Origin: Phytohabitans flavus
GTDB taxonomy: Bacteria > Actinomycetota > Actinomycetes > Mycobacteriales > Micromonosporaceae
Assembly (NCBI RefSeq): GCF_011764545.1
Contig: NZ_AP022870.1
Span: 5,626,001 to 5,690,000, forward strand
Length of the DNA stretch: 64,000 bases
Direction: 5' to 3'
Positions within the stretch are counted from its first letter, which is position 1; every line of letters begins with the position of its first letter. This document shows, piece by piece, positions 26,187 to 34,150 of the stretch. A model generated the notes under the pieces. The model did no database searches. It saw only the letters and a program-made list of their open reading frames with translations, and was not told the origin of the DNA. A program made the translations under genes and the position numbers.

Positions 26187-26986
26187 TGATGAGGAGGACG
26201 CTGCGTGGCCTCGCCGCCGCGGCGCTGTCCCTGTCCCTGCTGCTGTTCGGGACCGCGACACCGGTGAAGGCGGCGGACAACGCGAACTACTGGCCGTACA
26301 TCAGCCTGCTCATGAGCGCCTTCGACAAGGGGCGGGACGGCCTCACCCCGACCGAGGCGGCCGCGCTGATCCAGGAGATCGTCGGCGCGGTCGACGGGTC
26401 CAAGGTGGACCTGCTCGACCGCCTGGACAGTCAGGTGACCAACGAGCTGAAGGGCAAGGCCGAAGCCGCGCTGACAAAGGTCGAGCTGCTGCGGGTGCCG
26501 TGGCTGGCCGGCGCTGCCATCAACAGCATGCACGACGCGGCGTTCGCGGCGAAGGCGCACATCGCCACGGTCAGCGGCAACGACGCCGCGCTGGACACGG
26601 TGGGCCGCGCGATGATCGCGCTGTTCACCGAGCTCAACACAGCGTATGTCACGGTCGACGCGGACGAGGGCACGAACATCGCGCCAGGGCCGCGGCGCTA
26701 CTTCCGGCAGGGCCTGGAGCAGCTCATCCAGGCGATGACACCCTCCTGTGAGTACACCGGCATGCCGAACGCCGGCGTGATCTCGTACGTCTGCGAGTAC
26801 GACGGCCGGACGGTACGGGCGGTGTACATGGCGACCACCAACACGTACACAGTGGACGGTGGAGCGCCGCTTTCAGGGCGGATCGACGCGGCGTTCGTCC
26901 ACGACTTTCTGATGGCCGGCACCGCGCGGGAGCTCGCCAAGCGGGCACTGGAAGTGCTGGTCCGCGAGGGCGTCACCCTGCCATAG
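26186..26986 (+). CDS. Secreted protein of unknown family, middle gene of the set
   Basis: ATG 26186 overlaps the upstream stop (TGATGATG), so translation is coupled. A signal peptide (MMRRTLRGLAAAALSLSLLLF, cleavage near VKAAD) precedes about 240 residues. The overall layout resembles its neighbours: an early helix, a VDGSKVDLLDRLDSQ segment in the place of the AVESSKQEILNHID segment, a small Cys pair, and a C-terminal helix. Direct sequence identity is low. I treat it as a distant relative or functional partner. No catalytic motif is visible. Confidence 0.68.
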   Translation: MMRRTLRGLAAAALSLSLLLFGTATPVKAADNANYWPYISLLMSAFDKGRDGLTPTEAAALIQEIVGAVDGSKVDLLDRLDSQVTNELKGKAEAALTKVELLRVPWLAGAAINSMHDAAFAAKAHIATVSGNDAALDTVGRAMIALFTELNTAYVTVDADEGTNIAPGPRRYFRQGLEQLIQAMTPSCEYTGMPNAGVISYVCEYDGRTVRAVYMATTNTYTVDGGAPLSGRIDAAFVHDFLMAGTARELAKRALEVLVREGVTLP

Positions 26987-27005
26987 TCCCCGGAGGAGTG
27001 TGCAC

Positions 27006-27785
27006 ATGAGACACAGACTCGCCACCGGCCTGGTCGCCGCCGTCGCCGCCGTCGTCATCACGGTCAGCGGCACGGCGCGGCCCGCGAAGGCGGCGTGGCT
27101 GGACTGGGCCGCCGTCGTGGTATCGGTGGTACAGAGCCTCAACACCGGTGGGGGCGGTGGCGGCCTCGCACAGGCTACCCAGCAGATCATCGCCGCGGTG
27201 GAGAGCTCCAAGCAGGAGATCCTCAACCACATCGACACGATCGCCGCCGCCGATGTGGAGGCCTGCACGGAGGCCGCCGTAACGAAGATCGCCCAGATCG
27301 ACAGCATGCCCGGCAGCCTGCTGGGCCCGTTCGTCAACGGGGCGGTCGACTGCGCGGCCCTCTCCAAGTCGTACTTCAACGCCGTCCAGAGCCTCCCCGC
27401 CGCAGACACCATCGGCAAGCTGATGGGCGTCATCTACTCGATCGCCATGGTCGGCTTCGCCAAGTACGGCCTCTCCACCACCGCGCTGCTGGACGGGCTG
27501 ATCGCCGGCTACCAGTCGGTCGTCACCAAGCTCGCCCCCACATGCGGCGACTCGACAATCAGGGAGTACGACTCGATGGGCCGCCTGGTCACCGTCGAGA
27601 TCACCAACACCTGCGTCGCGTACAACGGCGACCGCGCCAGCCAGACCGAGTTGTACTACCTCGGCAGGCTGCGTGGCCCCGCGATCGACCGCGCCCAGGT
27701 CAGCAAGGACGCCACCCGCAACACCAGCCGCTGGGTAGCCCAGAACGCCCTTCCCGGCCTCCAGTCGGCCCGCGCCGGCATGTAG
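27006..27785 (+). CDS. Secreted protein of unknown family, paralog B
   Basis: The start is ATG 27006, nine bases after GGAGG; GTG 27000 is an alternative. The signal peptide is MRHRLATGLVAAVAAVVITV. The core repeats that of the 25395 gene almost exactly (AVESSKQEILNHID, VEACTEAAVTKIAQIDSMPG, LLGPFVNGAVDCAALSKSYF, KLMGVIYSIAMVGFAKYGLS), a clear recent duplication. The C-terminal part has a Cys pair around a SMGRLVTVEITNTC beta-hairpin. A strong terminator follows. Confidence 0.75.
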   Translation: MRHRLATGLVAAVAAVVITVSGTARPAKAAWLDWAAVVVSVVQSLNTGGGGGGLAQATQQIIAAVESSKQEILNHIDTIAAADVEACTEAAVTKIAQIDSMPGSLLGPFVNGAVDCAALSKSYFNAVQSLPAADTIGKLMGVIYSIAMVGFAKYGLSTTALLDGLIAGYQSVVTKLAPTCGDSTIREYDSMGRLVTVEITNTCVAYNGDRASQTELYYLGRLRGPAIDRAQVSKDATRNTSRWVAQNALPGLQSARAGM

Positions 27786-27797
27786 TCCCCGCACCAG

Positions 27798-27830
27798 ACG
27801 GCCCGCCCCGCCCCCAACGCGGCGGGCCGT
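27798..27830. terminator. Terminator of the three-gene secreted-protein operon
   Basis: ACGGCCCGCC at 27798-27807 and GGCGGGCCGT at 27821-27830 form a perfect 10 bp stem with a 13-base loop, just after the stop at 27785. Confidence 0.75.
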
Positions 27831-27989
27831 CGCCGCGCCGCCCCTGTGATCAAAGACCCGTACATGGCCTGAGGCTGCAACGCGGTCCTCGCCCGGACAC
27901 GGGGGGGTTAGGAAGGCAAACGGTGCGCCTGGACGGCGTCGAACCCGCGTCTGCCTCCGCGCTTCGGGGCGCGTCTACCCCGCGTTCGA

Positions 27990-28027
27990 GTGGGCGATAC
28001 TGGGTTTGAACCAGTGACCTCTTCCGT
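27990..28027. repeat. Left attachment repeat: orphan 3' end of tRNA-Val
   Basis: These 38 bp, starting GTGGGCGATACTGGGTTTGA, are identical to 33742-33779, the 3' end of the intact tRNA-Val(GAC) gene on the minus strand. The match stops inside the anticodon arm. This is the displaced tRNA end left by site-specific integration, marking the left boundary of the 5.8 kb element. Confidence 0.85.
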
Positions 28028-28439
28028 TTCAATAATGTCAAGTTCGATCCGCCACGTGCACCGATGGCTATACAGCCTGGTCACGCTGTTGGTAGCTATT
28101 GGTCTGGCGATGGCCAGGAGAGCGGTTCGCCACAAGATCGTCTTCCAGATTTCTCCCCACCCGCTAGCGGCTGGGTGTTGGTGGTCGGCTGGGGCTTCCC
28201 GTCGCGCAGGCTTCGCCCTGCCGGGCCGCGCCCGCCTGGTCCAGGTGGAGCGGCCCACCGGACGAACGACCTGGACCAGGCGGGCGCAGTCTGGCTGCCT
28301 GTGGTGTGCGGCGGGCGAGCGGTGCGGCTGGGCATCCCGGAGCAGCCCGGGTCCAGGGCGGGCAGCCCTGGCCGCCGGAGGCCGGCCCTGGGGCGTAGGG
28401 CCGGAGGCCCTACCCGCCGGAGGCGTTGACCCCTGCGAG
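28028..28439. other. Non-coding left part of the element, hairpin-rich
   Basis: There is no supported gene. It contains a perfect 19 bp inverted repeat (GCGCCCGCCTGGTCCAGGT at 28228-28246 and its complement at 28269-28287, loop 22). A second short perfect stem, GTAGGGCC-GGA-GGCCCTAC, lies near 28400. The sequence around 28193-28213 recurs inverted at 29868-29888. Confidence 0.5.
28228..28287. repeat. 19 bp perfect inverted repeat
   Basis: The arms GCGCCCGCCTGGTCCAGGT (28228-28246) and ACCTGGACCAGGCGGGCGC (28269-28287) are separated by 22 bases. There is no T-run, so it is not an obvious terminator; it could be a terminator of the leftward gene at 28440 or a DNA-level signal of the element. 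Confidence 0.7.
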
Positions 28440-29129
28440 CTAAACCCGGTACCACCACGACAGGCGCGGATGCCTACGAGCCTCGACTCGGGTGAGCACT
28501 GCCTGCCTAACGTCATACGCAAGCTTCTCAGCAAATCGCTGGACGGCCTCGTTAACGATCCGCCGCGCATCCTCACGTGCATCGTTCTCTGTCGCACGCA
28601 GCGCTTCTATCTGCTGCTCAAGGGCGATCCGTTGGACCCTGGCGGGATCCTGCGACTCGGAGGCGGGGAACAGCACCTCGGCTTGGGCACGTTGATGCTC
28701 CCCAACAAGGGCTGCACGCTCGCGAGTTGCCTGGTTGCGGCGTTTGGTTGCCTGGCGGTAATCCTCGCCCAAGCCGACGACTTCGATGGCATCTATCGGC
28801 GCGGTCAGTCCCATGGCATGCTCCCAAAACGGAAGCGAAGCGGCCAAAAGGTCAAGCCGAAGCCGGTACCGTGCCAACGATCTGCTGGGCCGCCGGTACA
28901 TGTCGGACACCTTCTCGATATCGTCGAGGTCCTTTGCCGGCTCACGCAGAATCTCCAGCTCGAAGACTCTGCGGCGTTCATCGGTGATGGCCGTGTGTGC
29001 CGACCTCTGCGCCCGTCGCGCCAGGAGAAGCGCTACGACGGCAACTACGAGCCCTCCCGTACCGACCACCAGGTTGATGTAGTCGAGCCAATCTTTGGCA
29101 ACATCGACTTCGGGAACGGAAGCCAGCAC
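28440..29129 (-). CDS. Membrane-anchored coiled-coil protein of unknown function
   Basis: It has 229 residues. One membrane helix (INLVVGTGGLVVAVVALLLA, residues about 18-38) is followed by a charged, long helical region rich in Arg, Glu and Ala (TDERRRVFELEILREPAKDL, YRQATKRRNQATRERAALV, RIALEQQIEALRATENDARE). That suggests a cytoplasmic coiled coil anchored at the membrane. No catalytic motif is visible. It lies inside the tRNA-Val element and is transcribed away from the NLR pair. A role in the element's maintenance or in defence is possible but unproven. Confidence 0.65.
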   Translation of the reverse strand: MLASVPEVDVAKDWLDYINLVVGTGGLVVAVVALLLARRAQRSAHTAITDERRRVFELEILREPAKDLDDIEKVSDMYRRPSRSLARYRLRLDLLAASLPFWEHAMGLTAPIDAIEVVGLGEDYRQATKRRNQATRERAALVGEHQRAQAEVLFPASESQDPARVQRIALEQQIEALRATENDAREDARRIVNEAVQRFAEKLAYDVRQAVLTRVEARRHPRLSWWYRV

Positions 29130-30085
29130 GTCCTGAGGGTAAGCGATGGGTGCACCGCCGAAGCCGCTCGCGCCCCGGTTGATGGTGACCGCCCGTCCGA
29201 CGGCTGACTCCCCTACTGCGTGTACCAGCCTATGTTCCCGGCCTGCAGTTGGGCCGGGGTACAGGCGTGAGCGCCTGAGCCCCTCGTAGCTGCTGCCGGC
29301 TCGCGCCGGGAGCGAAGCGGCAAGGCGCGACCGGCCGGCAGAGGTGCGCGGAAGCGGCCCGTAGGGCCGCCTTGAAGACGTACAGAAAAATTCTCACCGG
29401 CAAGAAGCCCGACAAAGAAGCCCGACAAGGACGCTGGGCAGGAGCAGCCTCCAGAATGCTTGTCATCCGGGGCCCCACTGGGGCCGCTATCGGTGCATAA
29501 GGATTCTCTATACGTCTTCAAGGCGGGCCGCAAGCGGCCCGCACGCGTAATCCGCTCGGTCGGTCGGCCGCGCCTAACGCCTCCGGCGACGGCGCGGACC
29601 GACAGCGGCACGCGCGACCAGCGCCAGATACACGAAGCCCCGAGCGCTCCGGGATTCCGGAACGGTCGGGGCTTCGGTACGTGGGGGCACGGCCGGTCGA
29701 CGCACGCCCCGGCTTCCATCAGGCGCCTGGCGCCATTTAGCCGGAACGAGCATGGCCTCCGGCGGCCCTGCCGGAGGCGGCCTACGGCAGGGCGAAAACC
29801 CTATGCCTCCGGCGGGTGCTCTGGGAAGCTCCCCGCCGCGCGCCGGAGGCAATCAGACCGGCTGGGCAAGCCCGCGCGACGGGAAGCCTCACCTTTCCCC
29901 TTTGTCAACAACACGACGCTCAAGCGTGGCCCTGCTGCCTGACCAGCGGCGGCCTGCAGCACCGTACCCCGGATGGGTGACTGCCCCGGCTGTTGTAGCG
30001 GGGTGCAGCCGCGATGACGCTGCTACCCTGCGTGGTGCGTCCAACCTGGACGGTGATCAACATAGTGGTCGGAAAGGGTATCGGG
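29130..30085. other. Long non-coding stretch inside the element
   Basis: These 956 bp have no convincing gene; the open frames present are low-complexity Arg/Gly/Pro shadows. There is an inverted pair CCGCCTTGAAGACGTA (29367-29382) / TACGTCTTCAAGGCGG (29511-29526). Tandem AAGCCCGACAA copies lie at about 29408-29432, and several GC-rich CCGGAGGC palindromes at 29750-29860. The 15 bp GCGCGACGGGAAGCC at 29874-29888 is the inverse of 28193-28207. Structured DNA or RNA functions are possible. Confidence 0.45.
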
Positions 30086-30499
30086 ATGGGAGTGGAACTG
30101 ATCGTGGCGGCGTTGGCGGCCGGCGCCAGCGCCGGGGTGGCCGGGACCGCGACCCAGGCGATCACCGACACCTACGGGCTGCTCAAACAGCTGCTCAAAC
30201 GCCGATTCGGCGGGAGGGAGCAGGCTCGGGAGGCGTTGGAGGCGCAGGAGACTGAGCCAGGAGTGTGGCAGACCCGGATCGGCGACGACCTACGCCAGAG
30301 CGGCGCGGCCGAGGATGAGCAGATCCTGGCTGCCGCCCGCGAGCTGATCGCCCTGGCTGATCCGAAGACGGCGGCCATGTTTCACATCGGCACGGTCCAC
30401 GGCGCGGCCGGTCAGTTCTATGCGCCGGTCACAATCGACCAGCGCACCCAGGGGCCAGGGGCAGGGGCGCTCCCCCCGGCGTCGCCGGCAGCCGGCTAG
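30086..30499 (+). CDS. Small NLR-partner protein with C-terminal amyloid-like motif (putative effector)
   Basis: It has 137 residues from ATG 30086, eight bases after GGAAAGG. The N-terminus (VELIVAALAAGASAGVAGTA) is a hydrophobic small-residue helix followed by an amphipathic basic helix (TYGLLKQLLKRRFGG) and a charged helical middle. Near the C-terminus, residues 104-117 read VHGAAGQFYAPVTI. The next gene's NLR begins with a matching segment. Known bacterial amyloid-signalling pairs have a membrane-acting helical effector with such a C-terminal motif next to an NLR with the same motif at its N-terminus. On that basis I infer a cell-death effector; the family assignment is by layout, not by search. 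Confidence 0.6.
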   Translation: MGVELIVAALAAGASAGVAGTATQAITDTYGLLKQLLKRRFGGREQAREALEAQETEPGVWQTRIGDDLRQSGAAEDEQILAAARELIALADPKTAAMFHIGTVHGAAGQFYAPVTIDQRTQGPGAGALPPASPAAG

Positions 30500-30546
30500 C
30501 GGCCTCGGCTGCCGGACCCCCTCACGGAGGGGCGGATTTCGGCCAG

Positions 30547-32632
30547 GTGACCGGTCCTGCCGGCATCTTCAACGCACCGGTCAACGTCGGCGGTGCCGGC
30601 CGGCCGGTCGTTTCCTTCCCACACCAGGTGGGGGCGGTGCCGCGTCTGGCACACGGCCGCCAGCCACGCCCCGCCGATGGGCTGCTGGCCACCGCGGTCG
30701 GCGGTGGGGGTACGACGGTGGTGTGTCAGGTGCTAGCCGGTATGGGTGGGGTCGGGAAGACCCAGTTGGCCGCGAACCTGGCCACCCAGCTGTGGCAGAC
30801 CGGGCAACTCGATCTGTTGGTGTGGGTCACCGCCAGCAGCCGCACGACCATCCTGGACACCTACTCGCGTGCCGCCGCCGACCTGACCGGTGTCGAGGAC
30901 CAGGACCCGCAGCACGCCGCCGACCGGCTCCGCGCCTGGCTCGCCGCCACCGGACGGCGGTGGCTGGTCGTGCTGGACGACATCACCCACCCCACCGACC
31001 TGACCGGGTTGTGGCCGCCGGACACCGCCACCGGCCGCACCGTGGCCACCACCCGCCGCCGAGACACCGCCCTACTGGCCGGCCGGCGGCTGATCGACGT
31101 GGGGGTGTTCACCACCGCCGAGGCACACGCCTACCTGATCGGGCAACTCGGCGACACCAACAACCGCCTCGATGAGGCCGACGAACTGGCCGGCGACCTG
31201 GGGTATCTGCCGATTGCGTTGGCGCAGGCCGCCGCCTACATCCTGGACCGGGACCTGACCTGCGCCGCCTATCGAACCCGACTGCACCGCCGCCGCCTCG
31301 ACCGGCTACACCCCGACACCCTGCCCGACGAACAACAGCAGACAGTCACCGAAACCTGGGCACTATCTATCATCCAGGCAGACGCCGCCACCGACCACCT
31401 CGCCGGCCAGATCCTGCGGCTGGCCGCACTGCTGGACGCCAACGGCATCCCAACCGACCTATTCACCACCACTGCCGCCCTCGACTACTACCGGCACACG
31501 CTCGGCCCAGACGTCGACGCCGACGCCGCCGCCGACGCCACCCGCGCGTTGTACCGGCTCGGCCTCGCCGACGCCACCCGCGACCCCGACACCGGCATCA
31601 CCCTGGTCCGGGTACACGCCCTGGTCCAACGCGTCGTCACCGAAGCCACCCCCGACGACCAGCGGCAAGCCTTTGCCCACGCCGCCGCCGACGCGATCAT
31701 GGAGCTGTGGCCGGACATCGAACACGACAGCCTCACCGCCCGACTCGGCCGGCTCCTACGCACCAATACCACCGCCCTGACGGTCGCCGTCGGCGACCAC
31801 CTGTGGCACAGCTGTCAAGGCGAGCTAGACGCCCACGTCCTGCTTTACCGCGCGGGCGATAGCCAGGGTGAGATCGGCCAGGTCGTCGCCGCCCGCAACC
31901 ACTACCAGCAATTGGCCGCCGACGCAGCGCAGATCCTCGGCCCGGACCACCCCGACACGCTACGCATCCGCCACAACCTCGCCTACTGGCGGGGGAAAGC
32001 GGGGGACGCGGCCGGCGCTGTCCAGGCATTCGAGGAGGTGCTCGCCGACCAGCTGCGGCTTGTCAGCCCGGACCACCCCGACACGCTGACCACCCGCAGC
32101 AACCTCGCCTACTGGCGGGGGGAGGCGGGCGACGCGGCCGGCGCTGCCGAGGCGTTCGAGGAGATGCTCGCCGACCGGCTGCGGGTGCTCGGCTCGGACC
32201 ATCCAGACACGCTACGCACCCGCCACAACATTGCCGGCTGGCGAGCGGAGGCGGGGGACGCGGCCGGCGCCGTCCAGGCATTCGAGGAGGTGCTCGCCGG
32301 CCGGCTGCGGGTGCTCGGCTCGGACCATCCAGACACGCTACGCACCCGCCACAACATTGCTGCCTGGCGGGGGAGGCGGGGGACGCGGCCGGCGCTGCCG
32401 AGGCGTTAGATGAGGTGCTCGCCGACCGGCTGCGGGTGCTCGGCCCGGACCACCCCGACACGCTGACCACCCGCAACAGCCTCGCCTACTGGCGGGGAAA
32501 GCGGGGGACGCGGCCGGCGCCGTCCAGGCGTTCGAGGAGGTGCTCGCCGACCAGCTGCGGGTGCTCGGCCCGGACCACCCCCACACGCTGACCACCCGCG
32601 ACAATCTCGCCTACTGGCGGGGCCCAAGTTGA
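30547..32632 (+). CDS. NB-ARC/TPR protein (NLR-like STAND ATPase), two frame breaks
   Basis: From GTG 30547 the first 14 residues (read with V for the initiator) are VTGPAGIFNAPVNV. The NB-ARC domain has P-loop VLAGMGGVGKTQLAANLA near residue 65, Walker B RWLVVLDDI near 140, the sensor region GRTVATTRRRD and a GLPLA-like LGYLPIALAQAAA motif. TPR-type repeats of 42 residues begin near residue 450, with (G/S)(P/S)DHPDTL at 31939, 32065, 32191, 32317, 32442 and 32567. The spacing is 126, 126, 126, 125, 125 bp, so one base is missing in each of the last two units (G runs at 32369-32373 and 32494-32497). Restored, the protein runs to the TGA at 32630. STAND ATPases of this type oligomerise on sensing a trigger. 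Confidence 0.82.
31939..32625 (+). repeat. Tandem 126 bp TPR-coding repeats
   Basis: Six near-identical units of 42 codons lie in the C-terminal part of the NLR gene. DNA identity between units is very high (for example 32191 and 32317), which points to recent duplication or gene conversion. Such copy number is prone to change. Confidence 0.85.
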
Positions 32633-32989
32633 CGCGGAAACACGAGGGACCGCCGCCACCTGACCCAGACCCGACGGTCCCTGCCGAACGTCGGCAGATG
32701 TGCCAGATATGCGCCAGATCAGCCGGCCGACAACGGGCAATGGCAGGTGGCTACGGGTGTCTGCCCGCCGGCTACCTGAGGTCAAGAAATGGCAGCGAGC
32801 CGCCGTCGCACATAGACCGTACTGGGAGTGTGGGAGTCAGGACTCACCGCAGCGTGCTCGGCAAATGCCAGCGAGCCGTGCCGAAATATGTGCCGAACCT
32901 CGGGTGGCCGACTCCCGATAGCACGACTGTTTGCACAGGTCGGCGACGCTAGACGGCTCCCGTCGGAGCCGAGCCCTCCGGAGCGGGAA
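32633..32989. other. Intergenic stretch between the NLR and recombinase genes
   Basis: No gene, RNA or clear repeat is recognised in these 357 bp. If the recombinase was once full-length, its missing 5' part should have lain here, but I cannot recognise any of it. Confidence 0.4.
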
Positions 32990-33634
32990 CTGACGATCAA
33001 CGACGCGGCGCGCCAGGTCGGCCCGAAGCTGGCTGACGTCGCTCGCCGTGCTGGCGTGTCGGTAGGCACCGTTTCCGGCGTCCTGAACCAGCGATCCACG
33101 GTGGCCGAGCCGACCCGCGATCGGGTGCAGGCGGCGATCGCGGACCTCGGCTACGTCCGGGGCGCCGTGACCGGCACGCTTGCGCCGCATTGGCACCGGA
33201 ACGGCTTCGCGACCTGGCTGTTTCAGCCAGCGGCGAGCGGCTGGTATCCGGACAAGGCACCCCGCAAGGCGCGACCGGTGCCGGTGCTGGCCGAGCCGTG
33301 GCCCGGCGTCCCGGTCCGGGGCCGCAACGCGACTGGGCGGGCTGATGCCTGCTGGCTGCCGGTCGCACCTCGCCTGACACCGCACGGGCTGCGTCACACG
33401 TACAAGACGCTCATGGTCGAGCTGGGCACGCCTGCCACCTTGATGGACGCGCAGATGGGCCATGAGGACGGCGCGGTTCAGGCACGGTACGCGCACATCA
33501 CGCCAGCCATGACCGAACGACTCCTCGACGGACTGACGGAGCTGTGGTCAGCCGCGCTGGGAAAACGGCGCGGCCTCAGCCCCGGGTCGCCGGTCGCGGT
33601 CCTTGACCGCCTATTGCGGGAGGACGCGCCATGA
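32990..33634 (+). pseudogene. Truncated tyrosine recombinase joined to a LacI-type HTH
   Basis: The frame reads first a LacI-family HTH (KLADVARRAGVSVGTVSGVL, then TRDRVQAAIADLGYVRG) and then, without a stop, the C-terminal half of a tyrosine recombinase: TPHGLRHTYKTLMVELG (HxxR box), MDAQMGHEDGAV (GH box) and the active-site tyrosine in ARYAHIT. The core-binding domain and first catalytic arginine of the recombinase are missing, as is the whole sugar-binding part of a LacI protein. It has no clear start codon or RBS (the frame is open from before 32990). It lies next to the tRNA att site, as an integrase should. I infer deletion between two genes. Confidence 0.65.
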
Positions 33635-33689
33635 GGCGAGACGCAAGATCGTCTCCCAAGTTTCTCCCAGCGGGGGTCTCCCACGAAGA

Positions 33690-33723
33690 AAGGCCGGCTC
33701 CTCGTTCTGAGGAAACCGGCCTT
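33690..33723. terminator. Terminator after the recombinase
   Basis: AAGGCCGG (33690-33697) pairs with CCGGCCTT (33716-33723), with an inner CCTC/GAGG stem. It lies between the recombinase remnant and the tRNA-Val 3' end and could serve either strand. Confidence 0.6.
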
Positions 33724-33741
33724 GACCTGCGCTTTTATGTG

Positions 33742-33779
33742 GTGGGCGATACTGGGTTTGAACCAGTGACCTCTTCCGT
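33742..33779. repeat. Right attachment repeat overlapping tRNA-Val 3' end
   Basis: This 38 bp sequence is identical to 27990-28027. It includes the acceptor, T-arm and variable region of tRNA-Val(GAC), so integration preserved the tRNA. Confidence 0.85.
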
Positions 33780-33814
33780 GTCAAGGAAGCGCGCTCCCAC
33801 TGCGCCAATCGCCC
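33743..33814 (-). tRNA. tRNA-Val(GAC)
   Basis: This is a 72-base cloverleaf on the minus strand. Acceptor GGGCGAT pairs with ATCGCCC; the anticodon stem CTTCC/GGAAG encloses loop TTGACAC with anticodon GAC; the T-loop is GTTCAAAC. CCA is not encoded. It is the integration target of the element to its left. Confidence 0.93.
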
Positions 33815-33826
33815 GTATGTGGTGCG

Positions 33827-33897
33827 AGGTGGAGACGGGATTTGAACCCGTGTACACGGCTTTGCAGGCCGTTGCCTCGCCTCTCGGCCACTCCACC
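33827..33897 (-). tRNA. tRNA-Cys(GCA)
   Basis: Acceptor GGTGGAG pairs with CTCCACC with discriminator U; the anticodon loop CTGCAAA gives GCA; the T-loop is GTTCAAAT. It is the second gene of a Gly-Cys-Val tRNA operon, an order common in actinobacteria. Confidence 0.93.
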
Positions 33898-33934
33898 GAG
33901 GTGACCCCCGACGTGTTGTCGCGGCCTCACTCCG

Positions 33935-34007
33935 AGCGGACGACGGGACTCGAACCCGCGACCCTCACCTTGGCAAGGTGATGCGCTACCAACTGCGCTA
34001 CGTCCGC
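33935..34007 (-). tRNA. tRNA-Gly(GCC)
   Basis: Acceptor GCGGACG pairs with CGTCCGC; the anticodon stem TCACC/GGTGA encloses TTGCCAA with anticodon GCC; the T-loop is GTTCGAGT. It is the first gene of the leftward tRNA operon. Confidence 0.93.
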
Positions 34008-34150
34008 ACTGCCAGCCAGAATGTTTTCCGGGCGACGGATGAGAACTTTAGCCGAGTCCCGAAGCAACTGCCAACTCGGTTCCGCCTCGGCGCGTCGCGG
34101 GTGACCGCGGCCGCCCACCCGCTACCGACTGGCGCCAGCGGGTCTCGTGA

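Larger units (their letters stand above)
27990..33779. mobile_element. Integrated element in tRNA-Val (about 5.75 kb)
   Basis: The element is bounded by a 38 bp perfect direct repeat derived from the tRNA-Val 3' end, with a tyrosine-recombinase remnant adjacent to the intact tRNA. Inside are a membrane-anchored coiled-coil gene, a long hairpin-rich non-coding stretch, a small-protein/NLR pair, and the recombinase-HTH fusion. No replication, transfer or excisionase genes are seen, and the recombinase lacks its N-terminal half, so it is probably stranded. Confidence 0.75.

Noticed and set aside
27920-27989. A second tRNA-like or tmRNA-like 3' end just left of the attachment site
   Set aside because: There is a GGGTTCGA-like T-loop, but no matching acceptor stem or anticodon arm could be built.
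29213-29719. A 168-codon frame in the non-coding part of the element
   Set aside because: It is Arg/Pro/Gly-rich, has no ribosome site or conserved pattern, and spans inverted repeats that better explain the region.
33025-33170. A LacI-family repressor gene
   Set aside because: Only the DNA-binding headpiece is present; the ligand domain is absent and the frame runs into a recombinase.
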